From the NCBI GenBank assembly GCA_002298155.1, contig DBME01000401.1:1-15293 (forward strand): a stretch of DNA of 15,293 nt, written 5' to 3'. Shown here piece after piece: positions 1 to 7,041 of this stretch (position 1 is its first letter; every line of letters begins with the position of its first letter). Made by a program: the position numbers and the translations under genes. The DNA is from Holophagaceae bacterium UBA706. GTDB lineage: Bacteria; Acidobacteriota; Holophagae; Holophagales; Holophagaceae. The notes below the pieces were generated by a model, which did no database searches, was not told where the DNA came from, and saw only the letters and a list, made by a program, of their open reading frames with translations.

Positions 1-450
1 GTCAGGGTCATGTCCGAGGTCACGTTGGCGACGGTGACGGGGTTCGCAGTGGTGGTGGTGAATCCGGCCCCGGTCCAGCTGGTGAATGCATGGCCCGTGG
101 CGGGGACGGCGGTGACGGGGGTGGCTGAGCCGCCGAAGGCCACGGTCTGGGTGGTGGTTCCCGTGAGGGTTCCGCCGGTGCCGGCCAGGAAGGTCACGGT
201 GAACGTCTGGGGGGCGAAGGTGGCCGTCAGGGTCATGTCCGAGGTCACGTTGGCGACCGTGACGGGGTTGGACGTGGTGGTGGTGAAACCGCTTCCGGAC
301 CAGTTCGTGAAGGTGAACCCCGTGGCGGGGACGGCGGTGACGGGGGTCGTCGAGGCTCCGGAAGCAAGGGTCTGGGGGGTGACTCCCGTCAGGGAGCCTC
401 CGGTTCCGGCCACGAAGACCACCGTGCAGGTGGGCGCGGGCGTTCCCCCT
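1..450 (-). repeat. 225-bp tandem coding repeat (75 codons)
   Basis: The stretch beginning at position 1 (GTCAGGGTCATGTCCGAGG...) recurs almost identically at 226, giving a period of 225 bp or exactly 75 codons. The two copies are nearly identical around the NPVTVANVTSDMTLT motif and more divergent elsewhere. This is in-frame internal duplication of the lipoprotein repeat unit, and further copies are likely beyond the left edge. Confidence 0.75.
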
Positions 451-524
451 CCCGATCCGCAGCCCAGGGTGGCCAGGGCCAAGGCCGCGACGAGGGGACG
501 GAGAAGGGACTTCGATCCACGCAT
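1..524 (-). CDS. InlB-type repeat lipoprotein, 5' part (runs off left edge)
   Basis: Only the first 174 codons are in the window; the 3' end lies beyond position 1. The protein opens with a lipoprotein signal: a basic start (MRGSKSLLRP), a hydrophobic stretch (LVAALALATLG) and a lipobox cysteine at residue 22, followed by a Gly/Ser linker. It should therefore be lipidated and exported to the envelope. The rest is made of about 75-residue repeats with the pattern GTGG.LTG...QT...G....PVTAVPATG..F..W.G.GFTTTT.NPVTVANVTSDMTLTATF. This resembles the divergent InlB B-repeat/bacterial surface repeat family found in large adhesin-like or cell-surface proteins. The ATG at 524 is preceded by AGAGG at 6-nt spacing. 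The function beyond a surface-exposed structural repeat protein cannot be told from this fragment. Confidence 0.8.
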   Translation of the reverse strand, partial: MRGSKSLLRPLVAALALATLGCGSGGGTPAPTCTVVFVAGTGGSLTGVTPQTLASGASTTPVTAVPATGFTFTNWSGSGFTTTTSNPVTVANVTSDMTLTATFAPQTFTVTFLAGTGGTLTGTTTQTVAFGGSATPVTAVPATGHAFTSWTGAGFTTTTANPVTVANVTSDMTL

Positions 525-601
525 GGCTACCTCTTGGTGCGTATCGACACCCGGAGGGGACTTCCTTAACGCAACCTTGCCGGCGCACCCGTTCTTGGTT
601 C

Positions 602-765
602 GAGCAGTTATTCACGCTTTCGAGTTTCAAGGCCGGTGGTAAAGGATGGCAGCATACAATTAGAAATATTCAGACAGTCGCTGATGAAATAGAAGCTCTC
701 GAGAATCAATTCGTGCCATGAAAGAAGCCAAGGAACAATTGAAGAATGAGGTTGAACACCAATGA
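602..765 (+). pseudogene. Probable 3' remnant of a coiled-coil/toxin-like gene, frameshifted
   Basis: A frame open from before 602 reads GGKGWQHTIRNIQTVADEIE and then ALENQFVP, stopping at TGA 719-721. The next frame reads IRAMKEAKEQLKNEVEHQ and stops at TGA 763-765. Joined by a single-base shift near 705-717 they give a continuous charged, helix-prone tail, which suggests one decayed C-terminus. Alternatively, ATG 718 starts a genuine 15-codon ORF that overlaps both neighbours by ATGA. The base composition is lower in GC than the flanks. No start codon or upstream body is visible, because the sequence before about 600 is the promoter side of the divergent lipoprotein. The family is not identified. 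The GKGWQH motif is vaguely like polymorphic-toxin C-termini, but that is a guess. Confidence 0.3.
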
Positions 766-1358
766 ACAAAGCCATGGTATTGATCTCACTATGCCTCGTC
801 CTCGGTAGGGGCAATGGGTATGCCCAGCAAGCGCAACCCGAACAGCCATTAATTGGCGTGGACCTGAAAGATGATGATGCAAGAATCAAGGCCCTCTTTG
901 AATTGATCCGAAGTAGGAACTCTTCGAGGTCAAAATGCGAAGGTGGGGTTAGGCTCATCCTTGATATGGAGCGTCGGAAACCTGCGAGTAGGGCGGAACT
1001 CTTTTTCGGGTCTCCCAATTGGCATTGGTATCTTTCGAGATGGCTATACAGCTTTAGAGAAAATGCCACTGGTTCGAATGATCCGGAGCGGGCTGAGGAG
1101 CAATGGGCATTCCTCGCTCCATGGGAGCGGCGCTTCTATCCAGGAGCGAAGCTAAGTGAGAGCAAACCGGGAGACTTGCTGGAATCATATCTTCGAAGTC
1201 TTGGCTATCTCCAAAACGATGGGTCGAACTATCCTAGGAAGAAGAAAATCAAGGCTGAAGACAAACCGAAAATTTTAGCTTACGTCATGCGGTTATGGGA
1301 CGAAGCTACTTCGGCGCCCGCACCGGGTGCCCCCCTTCGAGAACCGATTGTTCCTTGA
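762..1358 (+). CDS. Small secreted protein of unknown function (198 aa)
   Basis: I do not recognise the family. The N-terminus is a plausible Sec signal peptide (MNKAMVLISLCLVLGRGNGYA, cleavage before QQ), so the mature protein of about 177 residues is probably periplasmic or secreted. The mature part is soluble, helix-rich and charged, with several aromatic clusters (NWHWYLSRWLYSF, LAPWERRFYP) and a basic patch (YPRKKKIKAEDKPK) before an Ala/Pro-rich tail. It has one cysteine in the mature part, so no intramolecular disulfide is expected. The ATG at 762 overlaps the TGA of a 15-codon ORF (ATGA) and has GAGG about 10 nt upstream. Its GC content is clearly lower than that of the neighbouring genes, which hints at horizontal acquisition. 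The frame stays open for 37 codons after the TGA (see findings). Confidence 0.6.
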   Translation: MNKAMVLISLCLVLGRGNGYAQQAQPEQPLIGVDLKDDDARIKALFELIRSRNSSRSKCEGGVRLILDMERRKPASRAELFFGSPNWHWYLSRWLYSFRENATGSNDPERAEEQWAFLAPWERRFYPGAKLSESKPGDLLESYLRSLGYLQNDGSNYPRKKKIKAEDKPKILAYVMRLWDEATSAPAPGAPLREPIVP

Positions 1359-1620
1359 TTCTCGACGTCGGAGATCTCAATTCTTGCTGTTGATCTTTTC
1401 GAAGAGTGGGATCGCTGTCGGGCCAATGTCCAAAAGGATGAACAAGGGAGATCAAACGTGAAGCATCTTTAATCGATGTCCCCCTTCGGGAGCAGATGGA
1501 ATTACAACGAGGAGACTCGGCATCTTTCTGGTCACCTCGGGAATTGTCCAGAATAATCCCCCAAGACCGTCTGGTGCTTTGTCAAGGACTGGGGCCATGT
1601 TGTGCTACCGGCGCCTCTCC
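1359..1620. other. Intergenic, convergent; no confident gene
   Basis: This is the gap between the secreted protein gene (plus) and the TrmB-type regulator (minus). The first 111 bases continue the upstream reading frame without a stop after its TGA, ending at TAA 1470-1472. The rest shows no convincing start/RBS pair. A CCCCCTTCG motif occurs near 1330 and again near 1476. I see no strong hairpin followed by a T-run. Confidence 0.4.
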
Positions 1621-2448
1621 TCATTCCGGTTCCCTAAGCCGTTCCCGGAGCGCTTTCAGCCCGGGCGGGTCGGCGCGGAGCAGGCTGATGTCCGGCAGGG
1701 GCCGGGGCTCCTTGATTCCGGCCAGCATCAGTTCGCAGGCCAAATGGTTGTGATGCATGCAGGAGAGGAAAGGGCTTTGGCTCCAGATGGCCTGGTGGAC
1801 GCGTTGGCCGCTTTGACTGAGAAGGGCTATGAGGTGCTCGGACGCGTCCACCACCAGGCTGAGCTGCTGGCCCGGCCAATTCTCCAGAAGCGAGGGGGCC
1901 AGGCCATTCTGCACCACGTCGGCCCCGGGGAGGGTCACGGGCCCATAGACCTGCAGCGCCACCCGCACGCCCCGGTCCAGGGCCTCGCGCAGCTCTCCCT
2001 CCAGGGCCTTGTAGGGGCCGGGGAAGATATCCAGCAGGGCGATCTGCCGTGCCCGTCCGAGCATCGTCCGGGCCCGGGCCAGGACCTGTTCGGGGTCCTC
2101 GATCCGGTAGATGCGGTCATCGCCTTCGTCCGCCCGCAGCTGGCTGAGGCGGTCCAGGGCCACGGCTTTCCGCTCGGTGAAGGTGCGCTCCAGGCGCGCA
2201 AGCAGTTCCCCGGGCGGCACGGCCCGGCATAGACGGACGCCTCCCTCTTCCACGGTCAAGGCGCCCTTGGCCACCAGGCCCATGATGGCCTTGTAGACGT
2301 TGGCCGTGGGCTTGCCGATCCCTTGGCCCACCGCGTAGCCCGTGGAAGGCCCCTGCTTGAGAAGGTAGGCGTAGATCAGGGACTCCGTCTCGGAGAACCC
2401 GAAGGGGGCAAGAAGTTCTGGAATGCTATCGGCGTTGCGCTTTATCAT
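1621..2448 (-). CDS. TrmB-family HTH transcriptional regulator
   Basis: This is a 275-residue regulator. Residues about 12-70 form a winged helix-turn-helix typical of the TrmB family (LLAPFGFSETESLIYAYLL, then KPTANVYKAIMGLVAKGAL), with the usual STGYAVGQ-like helix before the recognition helix. A short helical linker follows (LLARLERTFTERKAVALDRL). The C-terminal half (ARQIALLDIFPGPYKALEGE through LVVDASEHLIALL) matches the TrmB effector domain, which resembles a phospholipase D fold and in characterised relatives binds sugars or other small ligands. I chose the ATG at 2448 because AAGGG lies 8 nt upstream. An upstream ATG at 2475 would add MIVASRATT but has poor spacing. It is divergent from the protease gene, with a dyad operator candidate between them, so autoregulation and control of the protease are likely. 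The ligand is unknown. Confidence 0.8.
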   Translation of the reverse strand: MIKRNADSIPELLAPFGFSETESLIYAYLLKQGPSTGYAVGQGIGKPTANVYKAIMGLVAKGALTVEEGGVRLCRAVPPGELLARLERTFTERKAVALDRLSQLRADEGDDRIYRIEDPEQVLARARTMLGRARQIALLDIFPGPYKALEGELREALDRGVRVALQVYGPVTLPGADVVQNGLAPSLLENWPGQQLSLVVDASEHLIALLSQSGQRVHQAIWSQSPFLSCMHHNHLACELMLAGIKEPRPLPDISLLRADPPGLKALRERLREPE

Positions 2449-2479
2449 AGTAGTAGCCCTTGATGCTACTATCATGATT
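2443..2479. promoter_or_regulatory. Imperfect inverted repeat; candidate TrmB-type operator
   Basis: TATCATAGTAGTAGC (2443-2457) and GCTACTATCATGATT (2465-2479) are near-inverted copies (12 of 15 positions pair) around a 7-nt centre. The dyad sits between the divergent regulator and protease genes and covers the regulator's start codon. A dimeric HTH protein bound here would block the regulator and could control the protease promoter. The sequence is AT-rich relative to its surroundings, as expected of a promoter/operator. That it is the TrmB-type protein that binds is inferred from position only. Confidence 0.5.
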
Positions 2480-2504
2480 CCCCAAACACCCTGAGGTGTC
2501 ACCC

Positions 2505-4331
2505 ATGAACTTAAGCGCTCTCCTTCTCCTTGGATCCGCCGTTCCGGTCCTGGCAGCGCCGGCTTCCCTGCCATCCGCCCTGGAGGTCCTGGCCAAGGCG
2601 AAGGAGGCCAGCGGAGGAGCCGCCTGGGACCGGATAACGCACGTGGCCTACCAGGGTGCGCTGGAGGCCGGAGGCATGAAGGGCACCCTGGAGGAACTGG
2701 AATGCGTTTCGGATGGGCGAAACCTGGCGCGTTACGACCTGGGGGCCATCAAGGGCGCCAGCGGCTTCGATGGCAGCACGGGCTGGACCCAGGACGGTAC
2801 GGGAGATGTGCGGCTGGAACCCGTGGAACACCCCGGCGTGGAGAATTACTGGAGGATGCGCGCCTTCTGGTTCCCGTCCCGGTGCAAGGCCGCCTTCCAG
2901 CATCTGGGCGTTCGGGAAGGTCACTTCCACGTTCTCTCCATCACCCCGGAAGGGGCCACGACACCTTTTGAGCTCTGGGTCGACGGGCAGACATGGCTCC
3001 CGGATCGCCTGGTCAAAACCGAGGGCTCCGAGACCGAAACCACCTTCTTCCAGGATTACCGGGAGGTCGCCGGGGTGAAGCTGCCCTTCCGGATCACCAC
3101 GCCCAAGGCGGACCCATCCCAGGTCACCCGCACGCAGTACACCTCCGTCACCGTGAACGGGCCCTTGCAGGCCAAGGCCTTCGCGCGTCCGGTGCTGGTC
3201 CTGGCGGACTGGGGCCTGGAGGGTGGGGCCGAGCAGACGGTGGTGCCCCTTGAATTCATCGGGGACCACCTCTTCGTCATGGCCACCCTCAACGGGAAAG
3301 GTCCCTACCGGTTCTTCCTGGACACGGGCGGCGTGAACATCCTGACGCCTACCCTGGCCAAGGCGCTCGGCCTGGAGAGCAAGGGCAACCTGGAGGGGCA
3401 TGGGGTCGGGGAAGCCGCCGAGACCTTCGGCCTGACCCAGGTGGAGCGGGTCCAGGTCGGGGCGGCCTGGATGAAGGACCAGCGCTTCCTGATCATCCCC
3501 AGCCTGGAAGGCATCGGCAGGATGATGGACCTGGAGGTGGGCGGAGTCATGGGCTATGAACTTCTGCGCCGGTTTGTGGCGCGGGTGGAATACGGCCCGA
3601 AGCGGCTCACCCTCTTCCGGCCCGACGGCTGGCGCTACACCGGCAGGGGCGTCAGCGTCCCCTTCACCTTCAATGGCCACCACCCCCGGGTGAAGGGTGA
3701 ACTGGACGGCATCCCCGGCCTCTTCGACATCGACACCGGGTCGGGGGCCACCCTGGATGTTTACAGCCCCTTCGCACGGCTCCATGACCTGAAAGGGAAG
3801 GCGGCGAAGGTCATCACCACCGTCACCGGCCACGGCGCGGGGGGCGAGGTGAAGGGAGACGTGATCCGCGCCCGTGAATTGAAGCTTGGCGGCGCAGTCA
3901 TGGGCAACCCCATCGTGGGACTTTCCACCACCCAGTCCGGCGCCTTCGCGGACGCGACGGGCGCGGGCAACGTGGGGCAGGGGTTCCTCTCCCGCTTCGA
4001 TCTCACGTTCGACTACCGCGCCCAGGTGATTTACCTGGATCCCAATGCCGACAACGGCAAGCCCGACCACTGGAGCATGACCGGCCTGCGCTGCGGCATG
4101 CCGGATACCAGCCTGGTGGAGCAGGTCTATGCGGGGTCTCCCGCCTCCGAAGCCGGCCTCATGGCGGGGGATCGGCTCCTTGCCATCAACGGAGAGGACA
4201 TGGCGCATTGGAGCGCCCAGCGCCTGCGTGACCTGGGCCGGCATTCCGAACCGGGGAGCAGAACCGACCTCCGGGTCCAGCGGGGTGAGCGGGTCTGGAA
4301 CGTGACCCTGGTCCTGCGCGAAGTGCTCTGA
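2505..4331 (+). CDS. Secreted aspartyl protease-like protein with PDZ domain
   Basis: This is a 608-residue protein with a signal peptide (MNLSALLLLGSAVPVLAAPA) and so a periplasmic or outer-envelope location. Residues about 22-225 resemble the outer-membrane lipoprotein-sorting-like N-terminal region often attached to these proteases (LAKAKEASGGAAWDRI near the start). Two retropepsin-like halves follow, each with a catalytic-type aspartate motif: FFLDTGG (D273) and DIDTGSG (D410). The C-terminus (about 520-605) is a PDZ domain with GSPASEAGL then GDRLLAINGEDM. Having two DTG motifs in one chain allows an intramolecular pepsin-like active site, whereas single-domain retropepsins must dimerise. 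ATG 2505 is preferred over GTG 2496 because GAGG lies 8 nt before it and the signal peptide then starts cleanly. The substrate is unknown. Convergent with the radical SAM operon. Confidence 0.85.
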   Translation: MNLSALLLLGSAVPVLAAPASLPSALEVLAKAKEASGGAAWDRITHVAYQGALEAGGMKGTLEELECVSDGRNLARYDLGAIKGASGFDGSTGWTQDGTGDVRLEPVEHPGVENYWRMRAFWFPSRCKAAFQHLGVREGHFHVLSITPEGATTPFELWVDGQTWLPDRLVKTEGSETETTFFQDYREVAGVKLPFRITTPKADPSQVTRTQYTSVTVNGPLQAKAFARPVLVLADWGLEGGAEQTVVPLEFIGDHLFVMATLNGKGPYRFFLDTGGVNILTPTLAKALGLESKGNLEGHGVGEAAETFGLTQVERVQVGAAWMKDQRFLIIPSLEGIGRMMDLEVGGVMGYELLRRFVARVEYGPKRLTLFRPDGWRYTGRGVSVPFTFNGHHPRVKGELDGIPGLFDIDTGSGATLDVYSPFARLHDLKGKAAKVITTVTGHGAGGEVKGDVIRARELKLGGAVMGNPIVGLSTTQSGAFADATGAGNVGQGFLSRFDLTFDYRAQVIYLDPNADNGKPDHWSMTGLRCGMPDTSLVEQVYAGSPASEAGLMAGDRLLAINGEDMAHWSAQRLRDLGRHSEPGSRTDLRVQRGERVWNVTLVLREVL

Positions 4332-4353
4332 TTCAAGCCGGGATGGCTCTAAT

Positions 4354-4396
4354 CCACCTGTGGGAATTGGCTCTTAACGATAAAAGTTGCAGGTGG
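4354..4396. terminator. Possible bidirectional terminator/dyad between convergent genes
   Basis: A perfect 7-bp inverted repeat, CCACCTG (4354-4360) and CAGGTGG (4390-4396), flanks a 29-nt AT-rich interior containing TTAACGATAAAA. It occupies most of the short gap between the convergent protease gene and the last radical SAM gene, where a shared terminator would be expected. There is no long T-run on either strand and the loop is large, so this is a weak call. Confidence 0.3.
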
Positions 4397-4402
4397 TTGG
4401 TA

Positions 4403-5764
4403 TTACGCCGGGACATCGATCCCTGCGCTTCGTTCCAATCCCCGGTACCCGAGAACCATCCCGTGCTTCTTGAGCATCTCGTCCCGGAACAGCGGGTTGT
4501 AGGCGAAGTAGGTGGCCAGGGACCACAGGTCCTTGGCATTGGTCTTCCGATCCGTCGCGCGACGCAGGATCTGGAAGAGGCTGCTGTGGCGAAGGCGTGC
4601 GGCTAGCCCCAGTTCGCTCAAGGTATCGGCGCTCATGTGGCGGGGGCGGAAGGCGACGTGGCCGAACCGGTAGTCATCGTGGAGCCACCAGCGGCCGTCG
4701 TACAGGAGGCGCCCTTCCTCCTGCATCCGGGCATGGAAGGCGGTGCCGGGGTAGGGCGTGAGCACGTTGAAGGCGGAAAAGGCGAACTTCTTGGAGAGGG
4801 CCCAGTCCACCGTCTCCCGGATGCTCTCGGGGGTCTCGTGGTCGTAGCCCAGGAGGAACGCGGCCCAGAGCATGATGCCGGCGTCCCGGATCCGGGCGAC
4901 CACGTTGTCGTAGTCTCCGAAGGCCAGGTTGCTGCGCTTGTTCATCGCGGACAGGTTGGCGGGGTCCCGGGACTCGAAGCCCACCACCAGGCCGGCGCAG
5001 CCACTGCGGACCATGAGATCCATGAGCTCAGGGTCCCCCACGAATTTCAGGCTGGCCTGGGCGCTCCAGCGCAGCTTCAGCGGTATCAGGGCGCGCAGCA
5101 GGGCCTTCGCCGCCTCCGTATCCGCGAGCAGGTTGTCGTCCACGAAGAACACCAGCTTCCTGCCTCGCCGGGCCAATTCCTCCGCCACCTCTAGGGGGTC
5201 CCGGGTGAAGGCTCCGCCCTGGTAGAGGTTGCCGGTCACGCAGTATTCGCAGGCATTGACGCAGCCCCGGCTGAGCTGGGTGAGGGCCACGGGGAGGTAG
5301 CGCTTGCCCCGGAAGACCTCCCACTCGGGTGCGAATTCCCGGAGGTCCCCCCCCGGGCGCCCCTGGTACCGGGGTTGCAGGCTGCCGGCCTCGGCGTCCG
5401 TGACGATCTGCGCCCACACCGCATCCACTTCCCCCAGCGCGACGGCATCGGCGTGGGCCATGGATTCCTCGGGCACCAGGGAGGTGTGGCACCCGCCCAG
5501 GACCACCTTCCTGCCCAGGGCCCGGAAGCGGTCCGCGATCTCGTAGGCACGGCGGGCGGTGTAGATTTCCGTGTTGATGCCCACCAGATCCCAGGGCTCA
5601 TCGTAGGGAACGGGCTCCATCCGGTCGTCGCAGAGACGCACCTCGTGGCCCGGCGGGGTGAAACCGGCCAGCACGGCGAAGGTGAGCGGCTCCATGCGCC
5701 CCCGGTCCAGGTAGGGCGCTCCGTCCACGAGGCCCATGTTCGGCTTGATGAACAGGATCCTCAT
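4403..5764 (-). CDS. B12-binding radical SAM enzyme (last gene of operon)
   Basis: This 453-residue protein has an N-terminal cobalamin-binding-type Rossmann domain (about 1-135; MRILFIKPNMG, GINTEIYTARRAYEIADRF, VVLGGCHTSLVPEE). The radical SAM TIM barrel follows, with RGCVNACEYC holding the 4Fe-4S cysteines C168, C172 and C175. Other barrel signatures are VFFVDDNLL, VVGFES, FLLGYDHETP and LTPYPGTAFH, with the family C-terminal motif GRWWLHDDYR...RPRHM. This architecture is shared with enzymes such as HpnP, HpnR and BchE, which methylate or cyclise unactivated carbons. The canonical DxHxxG cobalamin motif is not visible, as in many radical SAM relatives. ATG 5764 overlaps the upstream gene's TGA by 4 bp and has a GGGGG ribosome site. 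The substrate is unknown. Confidence 0.9.
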   Translation of the reverse strand: MRILFIKPNMGLVDGAPYLDRGRMEPLTFAVLAGFTPPGHEVRLCDDRMEPVPYDEPWDLVGINTEIYTARRAYEIADRFRALGRKVVLGGCHTSLVPEESMAHADAVALGEVDAVWAQIVTDAEAGSLQPRYQGRPGGDLREFAPEWEVFRGKRYLPVALTQLSRGCVNACEYCVTGNLYQGGAFTRDPLEVAEELARRGRKLVFFVDDNLLADTEAAKALLRALIPLKLRWSAQASLKFVGDPELMDLMVRSGCAGLVVGFESRDPANLSAMNKRSNLAFGDYDNVVARIRDAGIMLWAAFLLGYDHETPESIRETVDWALSKKFAFSAFNVLTPYPGTAFHARMQEEGRLLYDGRWWLHDDYRFGHVAFRPRHMSADTLSELGLAARLRHSSLFQILRRATDRKTNAKDLWSLATYFAYNPLFRDEMLKKHGMVLGYRGLERSAGIDVPA

Positions 5765-7041
5765 CGTGCCCCCAGCCGGGACTTGGCGCGGATGTCCAGG
5801 CACGAGACGACATTGGCGGCCAGGTAGACCAGAAGGTGGCGCACATGGGCCCGGGTGGGGAGCCGGCGCAGGATCGAGCGTACTCCGTGGAATCGCTCCC
5901 GGGCCCAGCGGCAGCCGTGGGTCAGGGTTTCCGGATCCATGCCCCGGGGGCGCACCAGGGCCTCGTGCCAGCGGTAGCCTGGTTCCAGCCACCACCGGTC
6001 GTAGACCAGGCGGCCTTCCTTGGCCAGCCGTTCGTAGAGAGGAGTGCCGGGAAAGGGCTGGAGGGGGTTGAAATTGGCCAGGAAGAGCTTCTGGCCCTGG
6101 GCGAAAGCCAGGGTCCGGCGGAAGACGTCCGGGTCATCCTGGTCATACCCGAACAGGAACGTGCCGTACACCATGATTCCCGCCGCCCGCAACCGTGCGA
6201 GGCGGGCCTCATAGGACCCGGCCAGGTTCCAGGCCTTGCCCATCTGGCGCAGGTTCGCCTCGGCCAGGGACTCGAAACCGATGGTGAGGCTCTCGCAGCC
6301 GCTGCGCCGGACCAGGTCCAGCAGTTCGGGATCGTCCGCGAGGCTCAGGTCCATCTGGCTCGACCAGCGGAGCTTCCTCGGGACGATGGCCCGAAGCAGG
6401 GCGATCAGCGCACCGCGGTCGGCCATGAGGTTGTCGTCCACGAAGAAGACCCGCCGGGCCCCTTCCAGCTCCGCCAGCACGTCGGACAAGGGTCGGTGGC
6501 GCACGGCGCCTCCGTAGAAGGCCCGGATGGAGCAGAATTCACAGGCACGGGGGCATCCCCGGCCGAACTGCACCATGCGGACGGGAAGGTACCCTTTGCC
6601 CCGGAAGACCCGCCTGTCGGGGGCCGCGGGCTGGGCGGGTCTTCCTTCCGACACGTACCGCCGGCGCAAATGCCCTGCCTCGGCATCCGCCAGCACCTGC
6701 GGCCAAGTATCCTCAGCATCGCCGATGACCACGGCGTCCGCGTGGGCTTCCACCTCGTCGGGCAGGAGGGTCGGGTGGAAGCCGCCCATGACGACGGGCA
6801 CCCCCCGCTCCCGGTAGCGAGCCGCCAACTGATAGGCCCGGCGCGCCGAGAATGTGCACACGGAGAAGGCCACGAGGTCGACCGGGCCGTCAAGGTCCAG
6901 GGGCTCCACGCGCTCATCGAAAACCCGGATCTCGTGACGGGACGGCGTGAGGGCGGCCAGGATGCCCAGGGCGAGGGGTTCCATGCGGGCTGGACTCTGG
7001 TAGCCCTCGGCGAAGCCCGGCCGGATCAGGTCGATCCTCAC
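5761..7041 (-). CDS. B12-binding radical SAM enzyme (sixth gene of operon)
   Basis: This 426-residue paralogue of its two flanking genes starts at a GTG (7041) that overlaps the preceding gene's TGA (GTGA) and is preceded by GGAGG at 7-nt spacing. The N-terminal cobalamin-type domain carries SARRAYQLAARYRERG and VVMGGFHPTLLPDE. The radical SAM motif is GRGCPRACEFC, with C163, C167 and C170. Further barrel motifs are VFFVDDNLM, LTIGFES, FLFGYDQDDP and LQPFPGTPLY, and the C-terminal region has DRWWLEPGYR...VRPRGM. Membership of the cobalamin/radical SAM superfamily is clear. Which C-H bond it attacks, and whether it methylates, cyclises or rearranges, cannot be read from sequence. Its place in a fully overlapping operon implies production together with the other three. 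Confidence 0.9.
   Translation of the reverse strand: MRIDLIRPGFAEGYQSPARMEPLALGILAALTPSRHEIRVFDERVEPLDLDGPVDLVAFSVCTFSARRAYQLAARYRERGVPVVMGGFHPTLLPDEVEAHADAVVIGDAEDTWPQVLADAEAGHLRRRYVSEGRPAQPAAPDRRVFRGKGYLPVRMVQFGRGCPRACEFCSIRAFYGGAVRHRPLSDVLAELEGARRVFFVDDNLMADRGALIALLRAIVPRKLRWSSQMDLSLADDPELLDLVRRSGCESLTIGFESLAEANLRQMGKAWNLAGSYEARLARLRAAGIMVYGTFLFGYDQDDPDVFRRTLAFAQGQKLFLANFNPLQPFPGTPLYERLAKEGRLVYDRWWLEPGYRWHEALVRPRGMDPETLTHGCRWARERFHGVRSILRRLPTRAHVRHLLVYLAANVVSCLDIRAKSRLGAR

Noticed and set aside
10..642. 210-codon plus-strand frame over the repeat region
   Set aside because: It is antisense to the lipoprotein, which has a proper signal peptide, lipobox and RBS; the repeats in this frame only mirror that gene's repeats.
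608..1069. 153-codon minus-strand frame
   Set aside because: It is antisense to the secreted protein, has no family resemblance, and the plus-strand gene has a signal peptide and a ribosome site.
2511..4244. 577-codon minus-strand open frame
   Set aside because: It lies antisense to the PDZ protease gene, whose motifs are unambiguous; its composition is a codon-bias shadow.
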